DNA of 45,958 nt from Erysipelotrichaceae bacterium (GCA_017550145.1 JAFZQG010000032.1:1-45958), one strand, 5' to 3'; shown: positions 1 through 9,049, counted from the first letter of the stretch. Notes: generated by a model from the sequence alone, not told the origin. Translations and numbers: made by a program.

Positions 1-1
1 A

Positions 2-931
2 AGAACGTATGACAGTTATGACAAGCAGTACGACAAGTACATCAAAGAATACTTCGCTGATCGCGATATCAAAGATATTACCGAAGAGGATATCCTGTCT
101 ACTCTGACAATCTGTTCAAAAAACTGCAGCACTCATTATGTTTCTAAACTGAAGACCTTATGGAAGAAACTATTCATCATTGCTCAAAGGAAAAGAGTCC
201 TGCAGATGAACCTGGTTGATATCATAGAAAGTCCGAAGTCAGACAAGGTTACAGAACGAAGTCTCAATGAGCAGAATATCACCGAGGATGATTTCCAGGC
301 CTTCTGTGAAGCGATGAGCAATTATGGTCACTATCTTCCGGAAGAAAAGGAAAAGATCTACAATCGCGATATTATGCTTTACCTGTTAAAGGTGATGAGA
401 ATCACCGGAATGCGTTCCCAGGAAGGCAGAGCTGTTAAAAGAGAAAATATTATTTTTGCAGGGAACGAATACATCGATGCAGAAGGAAATGCCACAACCG
501 AGGAAATTGCCTATGTCTGCGTAAGAAGATCTATCGGTTCTACCAGGGATGAATATGATGTGGAGATTAACACAAAGACACCGCAATCGATTAGAGACAT
601 CCCCGTTTCCGGCGTTGGAGTGAATCTTCTGAAGGAAGTTCTTGCGTATTCCAAACATGATCTGTTGTTTGCCAAATACGATGGAACCCCGATTGGTTCA
701 GATGAATTCAGTGATTATCTGTATCGTGTCAGCAATTCATGCGGCATCAAGGTGTATTCACTTCTTATGAGAAAATCATTCTCTGCGGATCTGTACAGGG
801 AGGGAGTAAATCCCGCCGTTACAAAGAGGCTGATGGGGCACAAGAAAGAAGATATGTCACTGAATGCTTATGCTACTACAAACAAGGAAGAATTACTGAA
901 AACCGCCAGGAACAGGAAGTTCAAAAAATAA
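2..931 (+). CDS. Tyrosine recombinase/integrase, 5' end outside window
   Basis: The reading frame is open to the left edge, so the gene begins outside the window; about 309 codons are visible. The first ~70 residues are lysine- and aromatic-rich, like the core-binding (SAM-like) domain of phage-type integrases. The C-terminal catalytic domain follows: the first Arg sits in TGMRSQEG, the second Arg in SLLMRKS (codon 770-772), His in LMGHKK, and the Tyr nucleophile in NAYATT (codon 869-871). The usual box II His (HxxR) reads Leu here. The gene points at the 3' end of tRNA-Val 66 bases downstream, the classical place of an island integrase. Family assignment is firm; the type of element is unknown because the rest lies outside. 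Confidence 0.88.
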   Translation, partial: RTYDSYDKQYDKYIKEYFADRDIKDITEEDILSTLTICSKNCSTHYVSKLKTLWKKLFIIAQRKRVLQMNLVDIIESPKSDKVTERSLNEQNITEDDFQAFCEAMSNYGHYLPEEKEKIYNRDIMLYLLKVMRITGMRSQEGRAVKRENIIFAGNEYIDAEGNATTEEIAYVCVRRSIGSTRDEYDVEINTKTPQSIRDIPVSGVGVNLLKEVLAYSKHDLLFAKYDGTPIGSDEFSDYLYRVSNSCGIKVYSLLMRKSFSADLYREGVNPAVTKRLMGHKKEDMSLNAYATTNKEELLKTARNRKFKK

Positions 932-932
932 T

Positions 933-954
933 TTTTCCACGAATTTTCCACGAA
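933..954 (+). repeat. Tandem 11-bp direct repeat after the integrase
   Basis: TTTTCCACGAA occurs twice back to back (933-943 and 944-954), straight after the integrase stop codon. Short tandem repeats next to an att site can be arm-type integrase sites, but this role is only a guess. Confidence 0.6.
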
Positions 955-960
955 TAATAA

Positions 961-985
961 AAAGTGCCCATTTTACAGGCACTTT
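961..985. terminator. Bidirectional terminator between integrase and tRNA-Val
   Basis: AAAGTGCC (961-968) pairs with GGCACTTT (978-985) around a 9-base loop. On the minus strand the stem is followed by a T-rich run, so it suits the tRNA; it can also end the integrase transcript. Confidence 0.75.
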
Positions 986-996
986 CACTGGTATTC

Positions 997-1072
997 TGGT
1001 GGACACTAAGGGACTCGAACCCCTGACCCCCTCCACGTCAAGGAGGTGCTCTCCCAACTGAGCTAAGTGTCC
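997..1072 (-). tRNA. tRNA-Val (anticodon GAC)
   Basis: On the minus strand the cloverleaf is complete. The acceptor GGACACT pairs with AGTGTCC, there is a D arm, the anticodon stem CCTCC/GGAGG encloses TTGACGT (anticodon GAC at 1037-1039), the T arm contains GGTTCGAGTCC, and CCA is encoded at 999-997. Its 3' end faces the integrase, so it is a plausible attachment target. Confidence 0.95.
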
Positions 1073-1085
1073 ACGTCTATTAATG

Positions 1086-1091
1086 ATTATA
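1086..1091 (-). promoter_or_regulatory. -10 box of tRNA-Val
   Basis: TATAAT on the minus strand, placed so that transcription would start about seven bases before the mature tRNA 5' end. No clear -35 is visible. Confidence 0.5.
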
Positions 1092-1129
1092 TACTATTTC
1101 TTAATAGATTTCTTAATAATTTGAATGGT

Positions 1130-2644
1130 TTAGCCTCTAGGCGCATCATCAGGCAGAATGGATTCGATATCATAACGATACTGCTCACAGAGTTTTTTCA
1201 TCTGCTGTGTATTGTTCATATCGATCTCATTAAGTTTTCTGGTCAGACCTCCGCCCAGCATGTATGCTTCTTCCTTGAAATAAGGAACGATTACTTTGAC
1301 GGTATAATCATCGGTTTCATATAATTCACCGCCGATTGAATATGAGCCGTTTAAAGTGACCTGACATGACTTGGTCGGAATAATGACTGTTTCTATCCTG
1401 TATGTATCTTCGACCAGCGGATTTGCATCCTCGGAAATAAAACGGATCGATGAAGGAGGATTATCCACATCCAGAATGCCGTAAAGAGTAATGCTCGGTT
1501 TCTCATCATCGACACCGCCGTAATCAACGATGAGCGAATCGCTTTCTTCGTCATACATCAGATACATCGCACAACCACCGGCTCTGCCTTCATATTGTAC
1601 TTCAGCATAAAGCGTATATAAGATTCCTAAGTATTCACCTTTTCTGCTACGGCAATATTCCAAAAGATCACTCAGATCGGCTTTATATTTCAACAGCTGT
1701 ACTGCTTCTCCTGATTTAACGGTTACTTTCGAAGAACCGGTCAGAGCATTTACCAGTTCGCTGTTTTCCGGAGCGTTTTCTCCCGCATCAACTGTCCATT
1801 CGGCTTGCAGATCATTGCCATCACCCCAGCCGTCATTAAAGGCATAGAACGAGAAAGTATCATCCTCAAATACACCATCTACCTGGATTACCGGTTTCTG
1901 AATAGGTATTACTTCATCGATATCACATGCGATCTTTTCCACAAAAACTGATTTGTCTGTATCGTTACGGATAAAGCTCAGTAAAGAGAATGCTTTTTCA
2001 TAAGTCTCCATCGCATTCATGTCTCTTTTTGCATCATCGACATTCTGATAGTAACCGGTCATGAAATACGGAAGAACTTCGGAATAATAGACTTCCGCTG
2101 AAGATGCAAGCGGGGTTTCGACTTTCGGTTTATTCAGAAGGAAAAACAACATTCCGACAACCGCCAGAAATGCCACACCGGCAATAATATACGGGGTTAC
2201 TTTAGGTTTCTTGACGACCGAAATTTCGATCTTGGCGTTCTCTTCATCGCCAAGTACTTCTCTGATATCTCTGACGATTCTCTGTAAAGCATCTTCCTCA
2301 TTCTTCCAGGCAAAAACCTGCTGCATTGTGCTCATACTGAAAGCGAACTCGTCTTCGAGCTTGCAGTCCTGTATGACATAAGGAATGATCAGTTTATTCT
2401 TACTGATAGCCTGGGAGAATTCGTTCTTGACCCAGGTTGATTTCTGAGACTTCTCCGAAACCAGCACGATCATGACCTTGCATGATTCGATCGCCTGTGG
2501 GATCTGTTTCATGTAGTTGGATCCGACCGGTATACTATCCGGTGCCATCCAGCAGGACATTCCGTTATCCTCCAGGACTTTTCTTACTCTACGGGCATAT
2601 GCTTCTTCTTCTGATTTGTAGCTTATAAAGATGTCGGCATTCAT
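1130..2644 (-). CDS. Membrane-anchored TIR-domain protein
   Basis: Residues 1-132 form a TIR domain: it opens DIFISYKSEEE, contains WMAPDSIPVGSNY, and carries SEKSQKSTWVKNEF, where Glu75 is at the position of the catalytic Glu of TIR NADases. A single membrane helix follows at about 151-170 (YIIAGVAFLAVVGMLFFLL). The remaining ~330 residues, predicted outside the membrane and beta-rich, match no family I recognise. So the TIR domain faces the cytoplasm and the large domain faces outward, as in a sensor or scaffold. Bacterial TIR proteins act in NAD-degrading defence, signalling or assembly; nothing here decides between these. The SD GGGGAAAAGAA precedes the ATG. It lies directly after addA with its own -10. 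Confidence 0.85.
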   Translation of the reverse strand: MNADIFISYKSEEEAYARRVRKVLEDNGMSCWMAPDSIPVGSNYMKQIPQAIESCKVMIVLVSEKSQKSTWVKNEFSQAISKNKLIIPYVIQDCKLEDEFAFSMSTMQQVFAWKNEEDALQRIVRDIREVLGDEENAKIEISVVKKPKVTPYIIAGVAFLAVVGMLFFLLNKPKVETPLASSAEVYYSEVLPYFMTGYYQNVDDAKRDMNAMETYEKAFSLLSFIRNDTDKSVFVEKIACDIDEVIPIQKPVIQVDGVFEDDTFSFYAFNDGWGDGNDLQAEWTVDAGENAPENSELVNALTGSSKVTVKSGEAVQLLKYKADLSDLLEYCRSRKGEYLGILYTLYAEVQYEGRAGGCAMYLMYDEESDSLIVDYGGVDDEKPSITLYGILDVDNPPSSIRFISEDANPLVEDTYRIETVIIPTKSCQVTLNGSYSIGGELYETDDYTVKVIVPYFKEEAYMLGGGLTRKLNEIDMNNTQQMKKLCEQYRYDIESILPDDAPRG

Positions 2645-2673
2645 TTCTTTTCCCCTGGTTTGCTTCTATATTA

Positions 2674-2679
2674 ATTATA
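2674..2679 (-). promoter_or_regulatory. Possible -10 box of the TIR gene
   Basis: TATAAT on the minus strand begins immediately after the addA stop codon, 29 bases before the TIR start. No good -35 is seen, so read-through from addA is equally possible. Confidence 0.35.
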
Positions 2680-5600
2680 CTATCTGACTTCTCGGTACCT
2701 TGAATCCATGAGACTATATAGATAACAGCATACAGTCTTGCTGCTGATGCTTTCCAGATATTTTCTGTAACCGTTAAGCTGTTCATCATAATGCGGATCA
2801 TCGATATTCCTGGTCTTATAGTCGATGATGACGAAATGATCATCATACTCTAAAAGTAAGTCAATGAAGCCGTGTTTCTTCTCGTTTCCGTCTTCATAGA
2901 TGAATTCATATTCTTTGTAGACTTTCGCACTTTTAACGTCTTTCATGATTTCACACTCCACAAAAGATCGGATATATCCCTGATACCTATCTTCTATATC
3001 TTCATAATCCGGATCTTTAAGATCGAGAGTCTCCAGATAATAGTGCAGTTTCGTGCCCAGTTCCATCTTCGCAATGGTTACTTCATCGATCAGACCGGAA
3101 TCCTTGGAGTAATGTCTGCGTTCTATGATCTCAGGTTCGATATGAACAGGTTCTCTGACGCTGATCCTTTCACCCTGCCTGTTTATTACTTTTCTCAGAT
3201 CGATGTTTTCAAGAAGACGGTAATCCTTGGTCAGATTTAATGATTCCGCATCATAATCACTGATAAAACCTCTTTCTTCCAGATCATCACTTACACTATC
3301 CAGCACATCCTTAAAACAGCTGAAAGACAGTCTGTCTTCATCGGCAATGATCTCTCCCTCTCTGCTTTCTTTCTTTATAGGACAGATCATGATGATCTTC
3401 TCTTCGCTTCTGGTCAAAGCTACATACAACAGGCGCAGTCTTTCGCCGATATCTTCTTTCAATGTTTCCTGGACAAATAAAGTTTTGCGGATGCTGTCTT
3501 TGATCCCTCTGTTTTCGATCATGACCGGTGTAATGACACCGATGTCTCTTGAGAAGGCAAAACGGTTTTTAATATCACTTTCATTGAATTTCACATCAAG
3601 CGCCGGGAAGTAACAGATCTTATACTGCAGACCTTTAGCTTTGTGGGTATTGATGATCCTGACCGCATCCGGATCTCCCGGATCGATATTGTAAGAAATA
3701 TCCTTATCATCACTTTCCTCAAAGACACCTTCCAGATATTCATTAAACTGTCTGTAGTCATAGGAAGTGGCATTAAGTGTATGAGATAGCTGATAGAGAT
3801 AATCGATCTTGATCATATTCTCATCGATGTCTCCGATCCTTCTGATTCTTTCGTATATGTCAAATTCTTTAATGATCTCTTCAAGGATCTTACCGATGGT
3901 CTTCTCTTCGATGCCTTCACTTACAGACAGCAGTCTCTTATACAGATCGGTTTCTTTGAAACTGTCATTCTTAAAGATCTCATAGATATCCTGATCCTTC
4001 ATCTCCACCAGGAAACTACGGGCCAAAGAAAGATAAGCGAAACGGAAATCATAATCAAGGTTGTCATCCGCAATATGTTCAAGCAGCGTAAAAATCGCTC
4101 TGAAGACACTGATCAGATCGCTGTCAGTCATTTCTTCATCTTTTTCAATAATGGCCGGGATCTTGAAGTAAGTCAGGATCTGCTTATACAGATCAAAATT
4201 CGTAGTCCTGTCTACGATGATACAGAAATCACGATATGTTGCCGGTCTTAGTATTTCCTTATTATCTTTATAATCTCTTACTAAATATTTATTGACCTTT
4301 TCTTTAATATCCCTGGCCATGATGAAAGCTTCCAGTTCTTTCTTGTCAAAGCCAATGAAAGGCTCTTCGTTTTTATTGAAACTGTAGATCAGTATCTCCA
4401 GATGATTATTCTGATGAAGAATATCTTCATCATTTCTTCCGGCTTCCATATGATGGCTCTTCCTGAAATCGGCACCGCCGATCTTCAGGTCCATGACTCT
4501 GTCGAATATCACATTGATATCCTCAATAATCTCGTGACGGCTGCGGAAGTTGTGCGGCAGTTCCAGCAGTTCATCGTTATTATCATCTGCAGAGTAATCC
4601 TGATACTTCTGCATGAACAGTTTCGGATTCGCATTACGAAAACGGTAGATGGACTGTTTGACATCACCGACCATATAGACATTATCATGCGCGATCCTGC
4701 TGATGAACTCATCCTGCAGATCATTGGTATCCTGATACTCATCGATCAGGATCTCAGTAAACGATTCACTTATTTCCTTCCTGACATCTTCAAATCTGTC
4801 GACCAGTTCAATAGCCATCTTGAAGATATCGTTGAACGCATACATCTTGTTTTCACTTTTGAAAACACACATCCGCTGATTCAGTTTCTGTGCCAGTTCC
4901 AGCAGCACAAGTTCAAAATCGGCACTGCTTAAGGTCTGTTCCTTTATACTCTTCAGATCATCACTTGTGAGTTCCTTAAGTTTCTTAAGATCCTCACTGA
5001 CTTTCTTTTTGATGTCGCCGGCACCGCTGTTGTTCGGTAAACGCTTCTTACTGACTTCACAGCTTAAGGCACAGTTGCGGATATCTTCATATCCTTTAGC
5101 CTGCAAGAGCTGATTAATGCCCGGGTAATATTCTTCAACATTCTCCACATAATAAGCCAGTTCATTGATTCCCGATCTCAATACTCTGATCTTTTCTTCC
5201 AGGATCTGAGTGTATCCTTCGATGTATGAATCTATGGTTTCATTTGAACAGCGCTTATCATAATAATCTTTTACATATTCGTCACGTTCATAGATGGCAT
5301 CCAGTTTATAGTTTAAAGAGATCACGGTCCTGCGGATCGAATCGTCATTTCTGGTACAGAAGGTCTCGATCAGATTAAGGAATCCAGGATCTTTTTTCCG
5401 GTATTCCTCATTCATGATCTCATCGAGTTCTTTTTTATAGCGGATATCCAGAATATTCTTATCGATGACGCTGATATCGTAATCCAGATCAAGCAGATAA
5501 TGATATTTCTTGATCAGGGAAAGCGCATAGGCATCAAAGGTCATGATGAAACTGCTGTCGATCTTGTTTATCTGACGGCGTTTTTCTTCATCGCTTGAGA

Positions 5601-5838
5601 ATAAATGAGCTTCATCTTTGACGATCTTATCTCTGATCCTCTTCTTCATTTCAGCTGCCGCTTTATTGGTAAAAGTCAGGACCAGCAGCCTGTCGATATC
5701 GATCTTTCTTTCTCCGACATGACGGTATACTCTCTCGGATAAAACGGCGGTCTTGCCGCTGCCGGCACCGGCGGAAACGATGATGTTATGTCCGAAATGA
5801 GAATAGGCATCAATCTGCTGTTTAGTCCACTTCTCCAT
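2680..5838 (-). CDS. addA: ATP-dependent helicase/nuclease subunit A
   Basis: AddA is the UvrD-like helicase and nuclease subunit of AddAB, which resects double-strand breaks for recombination. From the chosen start the order is: Q motif, Walker A AGAGSGKT (about 23-30), Walker B DEYQDTND (from Asp366), motif VI LLYVALTRS, and a C-terminal RecB-type nuclease with GFIDLLLEY and IIDYKTR. At 1052 residues it is shorter than the ~1230 of Bacillus. An AAGGAGG lies immediately against an upstream in-frame ATG (5847) but nine bases before ATG 5838, so 5838 is chosen. It overlaps addB by 17 bases, indicating translational coupling. Confidence 0.95.
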   Translation of the reverse strand: MEKWTKQQIDAYSHFGHNIIVSAGAGSGKTAVLSERVYRHVGERKIDIDRLLVLTFTNKAAAEMKKRIRDKIVKDEAHLFSSDEEKRRQINKIDSSFIMTFDAYALSLIKKYHYLLDLDYDISVIDKNILDIRYKKELDEIMNEEYRKKDPGFLNLIETFCTRNDDSIRRTVISLNYKLDAIYERDEYVKDYYDKRCSNETIDSYIEGYTQILEEKIRVLRSGINELAYYVENVEEYYPGINQLLQAKGYEDIRNCALSCEVSKKRLPNNSGAGDIKKKVSEDLKKLKELTSDDLKSIKEQTLSSADFELVLLELAQKLNQRMCVFKSENKMYAFNDIFKMAIELVDRFEDVRKEISESFTEILIDEYQDTNDLQDEFISRIAHDNVYMVGDVKQSIYRFRNANPKLFMQKYQDYSADDNNDELLELPHNFRSRHEIIEDINVIFDRVMDLKIGGADFRKSHHMEAGRNDEDILHQNNHLEILIYSFNKNEEPFIGFDKKELEAFIMARDIKEKVNKYLVRDYKDNKEILRPATYRDFCIIVDRTTNFDLYKQILTYFKIPAIIEKDEEMTDSDLISVFRAIFTLLEHIADDNLDYDFRFAYLSLARSFLVEMKDQDIYEIFKNDSFKETDLYKRLLSVSEGIEEKTIGKILEEIIKEFDIYERIRRIGDIDENMIKIDYLYQLSHTLNATSYDYRQFNEYLEGVFEESDDKDISYNIDPGDPDAVRIINTHKAKGLQYKICYFPALDVKFNESDIKNRFAFSRDIGVITPVMIENRGIKDSIRKTLFVQETLKEDIGERLRLLYVALTRSEEKIIMICPIKKESREGEIIADEDRLSFSCFKDVLDSVSDDLEERGFISDYDAESLNLTKDYRLLENIDLRKVINRQGERISVREPVHIEPEIIERRHYSKDSGLIDEVTIAKMELGTKLHYYLETLDLKDPDYEDIEDRYQGYIRSFVECEIMKDVKSAKVYKEYEFIYEDGNEKKHGFIDLLLEYDDHFVIIDYKTRNIDDPHYDEQLNGYRKYLESISSKTVCCYLYSLMDSRYREVR

Positions 5839-8179
5839 CAGATTCATCCTCCTTTCCGGTTGAAATATATACCAGATCGCTATAGCGCTTGAAACAGATC
5901 ATCCCGTACGGACAATAGCCGCAGGACTCGTTGCGGTTATCTATCTCTTTCGGATTGATCTTGAACTCACCCTTTAAGATCGCATCCTTGGCTTCATCGA
6001 TCTTCCCTTCGACAAGCTTCACCATGCCATCCATTTCTTCATCATCTAAAACCTTGCTGTAGGCATAGAAAGAACCATCCTTCTTCAGTTTCAGACCTCT
6101 GATATTCTGACTGACACCTTCTGCGGCAGTGAAATCACAGATCGATAATCTGTCGGGATCAGCTGTCGTATAACCATCCAGTTTCATTGATTCCTTCTTT
6201 ATTTCAGAGAGATCCTTATTCTCATCATATTTGATCTCGCTGTTGATCAGATGCTGAAGATAGAAACCGCCAAACGCGATCTTTTTAGTGAACGGATTGT
6301 CTTTTCTTAACAGATACATATATGAAGGAAGTTGTAATGACATGCCGTAAGGCATCAGTTTTTCGTTGATCTTTGCGACGGTACCTGTCTTATAGTCGAT
6401 CACATTCGCAACAATTTCATTCTTGCCTTCGTAATACATGACTTTATCAATAAAACCCACAAAACTAACCCGATCATTGATCTCGTTCTTGAACAGTTTT
6501 TCGCACATCTGCTTATCCAGCATACTGTCCTGTCTCTGATGTTTGAGAATCTCAATATCTTTCTTCAATTCTTCTTTGATTCTGCCAGTAAAGAATTCTT
6601 CCTTTTCATCTTCACAGAAGCTCTGATCCTTACTCAGTTTCTTGATGTTGTTTTGCCATGAACTTTCAAAATCAAAGTTCTTATCCTCATACAGATCCTT
6701 CAGTACCTCATGACATAATGTACCGGTCTTGGTATAGAAAGTCTCTTCCTGATTCTTCAGACCGAGAATATTTTCAATGTAGTAGGCAAATTGACATTTG
6801 AAAAACTTATCCATACTTGAATATGAAAGTCTGACATTGTCGATTGCGTTTATCTGATCATTGCTTAAACCGTTAAAAGAATTATCGTATTCCAGGTAAT
6901 CATTATCGCGGTATGTCTCATAAAGTGAAGACAGTTTCTCATCCTGATCGTTATATCTGTATAGTCTGTCTAACATGCTTCCGTATCTGAGGCGGTTGTA
7001 TGCTTCACTGATATCATAATTCTCTTCAACCTTGATCAGTTCATATTCGTTCTCATTAAAGAGATTGGATAAATTGTACTTTTTGAACGGACTCTTTTCA
7101 CTGAAAGATATATGCAGATTGTTTATACCGGAAAGATAAGCTCTGGCATTGTATCTGATCAGAGCATTCTCATCTTCACTGATCGTGAGATCCAGCTGTT
7201 TCTTATTATTATCGGAAAGATAATCGGTATCTCTTTTTAAAGACGGTATCTGATCATTGAAACCGATCAGGAACACATATTCATCATCTTCAAAATCCGT
7301 AAACATCTTTTCACATTTAACGGTATTTCTATATAATTCATTATCCGTTCTGATCTTCTTCAGATCGGAAATGATGAAGTCTTTTATCTCTTTAAGCTCA
7401 TATCCCGGATATCTGTTCAGAACATTAATAATGCGTTCGTCATCTTTATATTTTTCAAAAAGTTCTTCTTTGTTTTTTATATCGAGATCTTCGATAAAAT
7501 CCAAAGCCTTTTTAGTTCCGATAAATCTCTCGTCGTCATGAACTTCGATCGTGAATCCATAGTATTCATTGAAACGTCTGAAGTATGATTCATAATCCGT
7601 AACATTTCCTAAAACAAAGATCTTGTTGATATCGACATTCTTCTCGCTGATCAGTTTGTATATCGAATCATAAAGATATCCGACTTCCTTTTCGATATCT
7701 TCAAAGGTAGAGATCTGATATTTCTTTTCATTGTATTCATATTCGATTACTTCACCATCGGTTATTTTTCTGTCTTCATCTTTAAGCTTTCCATATCCGC
7801 AGACATAGATCTTCCGATCTCTGATTGCTTTATTGAATAACGGATTATAAATAAGCAGATAATTATCTTCCAGCTGTTTTCTGATTGCGGAAAGAGAATT
7901 AAGTTTCTCATTGCCATATTCTTTTCCGCTTTCCACATAGCAGAGATTATCCAGAACCTCTCTGGCATTGGCAATACTCAGATTATAGTTGTCTTTCAGA
8001 TATCTGATGGCTCTGATGTCATAATCAAAACAAATGTTCTTCCGATACTCTTGAAGATCCATGAACTTCACATCAAAAAGCTTCTTCTCATTATAAAAAT
8101 ACTCGAGAAGTTTTCTCTTTAGATCATCCGGGCAGATGATCAGACTATGATTGAAATCGATCTGTTCGAGCATCTTCAT
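5822..8179 (-). CDS. addB: Compact AddB-like nuclease subunit with iron-sulfur cysteines
   Basis: Partner of AddA and first gene of the operon. The C-terminal nuclease shows GFIDKVMYYE and NVIDYKTG. Four cysteines fit the AddB iron-sulfur cluster: Cys462 in FFKCQFAYY, then Cys753, Cys756 and Cys762 (C-x2-C-x5-C, the spacing of Bacillus AddB). At 785 residues it is about 380 shorter than the Bacillus protein, and no Walker A (GxxxxGKS/T) is visible near the N terminus, so it likely lacks the vestigial ATP site. The start may be 8179 or the in-frame ATG at 8173. There is no Shine-Dalgarno; TATAAT lies only ten bases upstream of 8179. Confidence 0.9.
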   Translation of the reverse strand: MKMLEQIDFNHSLIICPDDLKRKLLEYFYNEKKLFDVKFMDLQEYRKNICFDYDIRAIRYLKDNYNLSIANAREVLDNLCYVESGKEYGNEKLNSLSAIRKQLEDNYLLIYNPLFNKAIRDRKIYVCGYGKLKDEDRKITDGEVIEYEYNEKKYQISTFEDIEKEVGYLYDSIYKLISEKNVDINKIFVLGNVTDYESYFRRFNEYYGFTIEVHDDERFIGTKKALDFIEDLDIKNKEELFEKYKDDERIINVLNRYPGYELKEIKDFIISDLKKIRTDNELYRNTVKCEKMFTDFEDDEYVFLIGFNDQIPSLKRDTDYLSDNNKKQLDLTISEDENALIRYNARAYLSGINNLHISFSEKSPFKKYNLSNLFNENEYELIKVEENYDISEAYNRLRYGSMLDRLYRYNDQDEKLSSLYETYRDNDYLEYDNSFNGLSNDQINAIDNVRLSYSSMDKFFKCQFAYYIENILGLKNQEETFYTKTGTLCHEVLKDLYEDKNFDFESSWQNNIKKLSKDQSFCEDEKEEFFTGRIKEELKKDIEILKHQRQDSMLDKQMCEKLFKNEINDRVSFVGFIDKVMYYEGKNEIVANVIDYKTGTVAKINEKLMPYGMSLQLPSYMYLLRKDNPFTKKIAFGGFYLQHLINSEIKYDENKDLSEIKKESMKLDGYTTADPDRLSICDFTAAEGVSQNIRGLKLKKDGSFYAYSKVLDDEEMDGMVKLVEGKIDEAKDAILKGEFKINPKEIDNRNESCGYCPYGMICFKRYSDLVYISTGKEDESDGEVD

Positions 8180-8189
8180 TCTTACTACA

Positions 8190-8195
8190 ATTATA
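8190..8195 (-). promoter_or_regulatory. -10 box of addB, leaderless geometry
   Basis: TATAAT on the minus strand ends ten bases before the first possible ATG. Transcription would start within a few bases of the start codon. The -35 region overlaps the T-run of the preceding terminator and is not recognisable. Confidence 0.45.
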
Positions 8196-8211
8196 TCTTT
8201 TTACTAGACAA

Positions 8212-8234
8212 AAAAATAAAGGTCCTAAGACCTT
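8212..8234 (-). terminator. Terminator of the XRE operon
   Basis: On the minus strand AAGGTC and GACCTT (8229-8234 and 8219-8224) form a hairpin with a 4-base loop, followed by TTTATTTTTTT. It starts at the XRE stop codon. Confidence 0.75.
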
Positions 8235-8431
8235 CATTCGTTTTCCCAGAACAGTTCATCCAGAGTCTTATCCAGAGCCCTGCAGATACTGATACAGAGA
8301 TTGATGGTTGGATTATAGTCACCTTTTTCAACGGCATTTATTGTCTGTCTTGAGACGCCGACAGCTTTAGCCAGATCATCCTGAGACATATCTTTGGCAG
8401 CTCTGGCTGCTTTTACACGCAGGTTCTTCAT
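8234..8431 (-). CDS. XRE-family transcriptional regulator
   Basis: A 65-residue helix-turn-helix protein of the Cro/C1 type, almost nothing but the DNA-binding domain. It contains MSQDDLAKAVGVSRQTINAVEKG and the tail TLDELFWENE, typical of the short YozG/HipB-like regulators. GGGAGG lies just upstream of ATG 8431, one base after the stop of the membrane gene, so the two are translationally coupled; an in-frame ATG six codons earlier would overlap that gene and has no ribosome site. It probably binds the palindrome in front of the operon and represses it. The partner is the four-helix membrane protein, a pairing often seen in Firmicutes. Confidence 0.9.
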   Translation of the reverse strand: MKNLRVKAARAAKDMSQDDLAKAVGVSRQTINAVEKGDYNPTINLCISICRALDKTLDELFWENE

Positions 8432-8432
8432 C

Positions 8433-8942
8433 TTAGTCCTCCCTGGCATCGATCATTTTCTTGATCAGCAGTTCAACAGCGACAATAAGGAAGAGGAAGC
8501 CGCAACATAAATTGATGAAACTCGTCTGTAAGACGCCATCGACGATGAGTTCGTTAAAGAACAGAGGGATCGCGATATTGATAAGCGAGATGATAAACAT
8601 GAATATCGCATACTTCTTCATGTTTGTATTGAGTCCGATATAGGAATCGGAGAAAATACTGAAAGAGATCTGTACAATGATGCCGACAAAAATAGGAATG
8701 AAATAACCGATATTGCTGAATAAACGTTCAAACGATGTTTGGCTGGTCAGAATCATCATTACGACATTCGCAAGCATAATTCCGACAAATCCGTACATAT
8801 AAGCCTTGCCTCTGGCTATCAGCTGCCTCTCGTCGTATTTGGTCTGATATCTGCCGTCTTTGTTGATCAGCTTCATGATGATAATAAACAATGCTGCGGC
8901 AGTAATCGTTGCGGTAAGTATAATAATCATAATTCTTGACAT
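8433..8942 (-). CDS. Four-helix membrane protein paired with XRE regulator
   Basis: 169 residues with four hydrophobic segments (about 4-23, 50-68, 80-100 and 112-160, the last perhaps two helices) and a short charged loop KYDERQLIARGKAYMYGF after the first. The DERQ-containing loop is typical of the DUF2178-like membrane proteins that travel with short XRE regulators. Function is unknown; a role in sensing or immunity is only a guess. It is the first gene of a two-gene operon and carries the operator-containing promoter region upstream. Confidence 0.75.
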   Translation of the reverse strand: MSRIMIIILTATITAAALFIIIMKLINKDGRYQTKYDERQLIARGKAYMYGFVGIMLANVVMMILTSQTSFERLFSNIGYFIPIFVGIIVQISFSIFSDSYIGLNTNMKKYAIFMFIISLINIAIPLFFNELIVDGVLQTSFINLCCGFLFLIVAVELLIKKMIDARED

Positions 8943-8965
8943 AATTTGATACCTTCTTTCTGCAT

Positions 8966-9017
8966 TAAGAAACGTTTCTTACAAGTAAATACTATAATAT
9001 ATCTGATAATATGTCAA
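8966..9017 (-). promoter_or_regulatory. Promoter with 16-bp perfect palindrome operator
   Basis: On the minus strand, -35 TTGACA (9017-9012) and -10 TAGTAT (8994-8989) are 17 bases apart. The perfect palindrome TAAGAAACGTTTCTTA (8966-8981) begins where transcription should start (about 8982). This is the expected site of autorepression by the XRE protein encoded in the operon. Confidence 0.7.
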
Positions 9018-9049
9018 GTATATTTTACTTTATATAAAAGAAACTTGAT

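Noticed and set aside
4402..4932. 176-codon plus-strand frame inside addA
   Set aside because: It lies wholly antisense to the helicase motifs of AddA, including the Walker B region, and shows only hydrophobic antisense composition.
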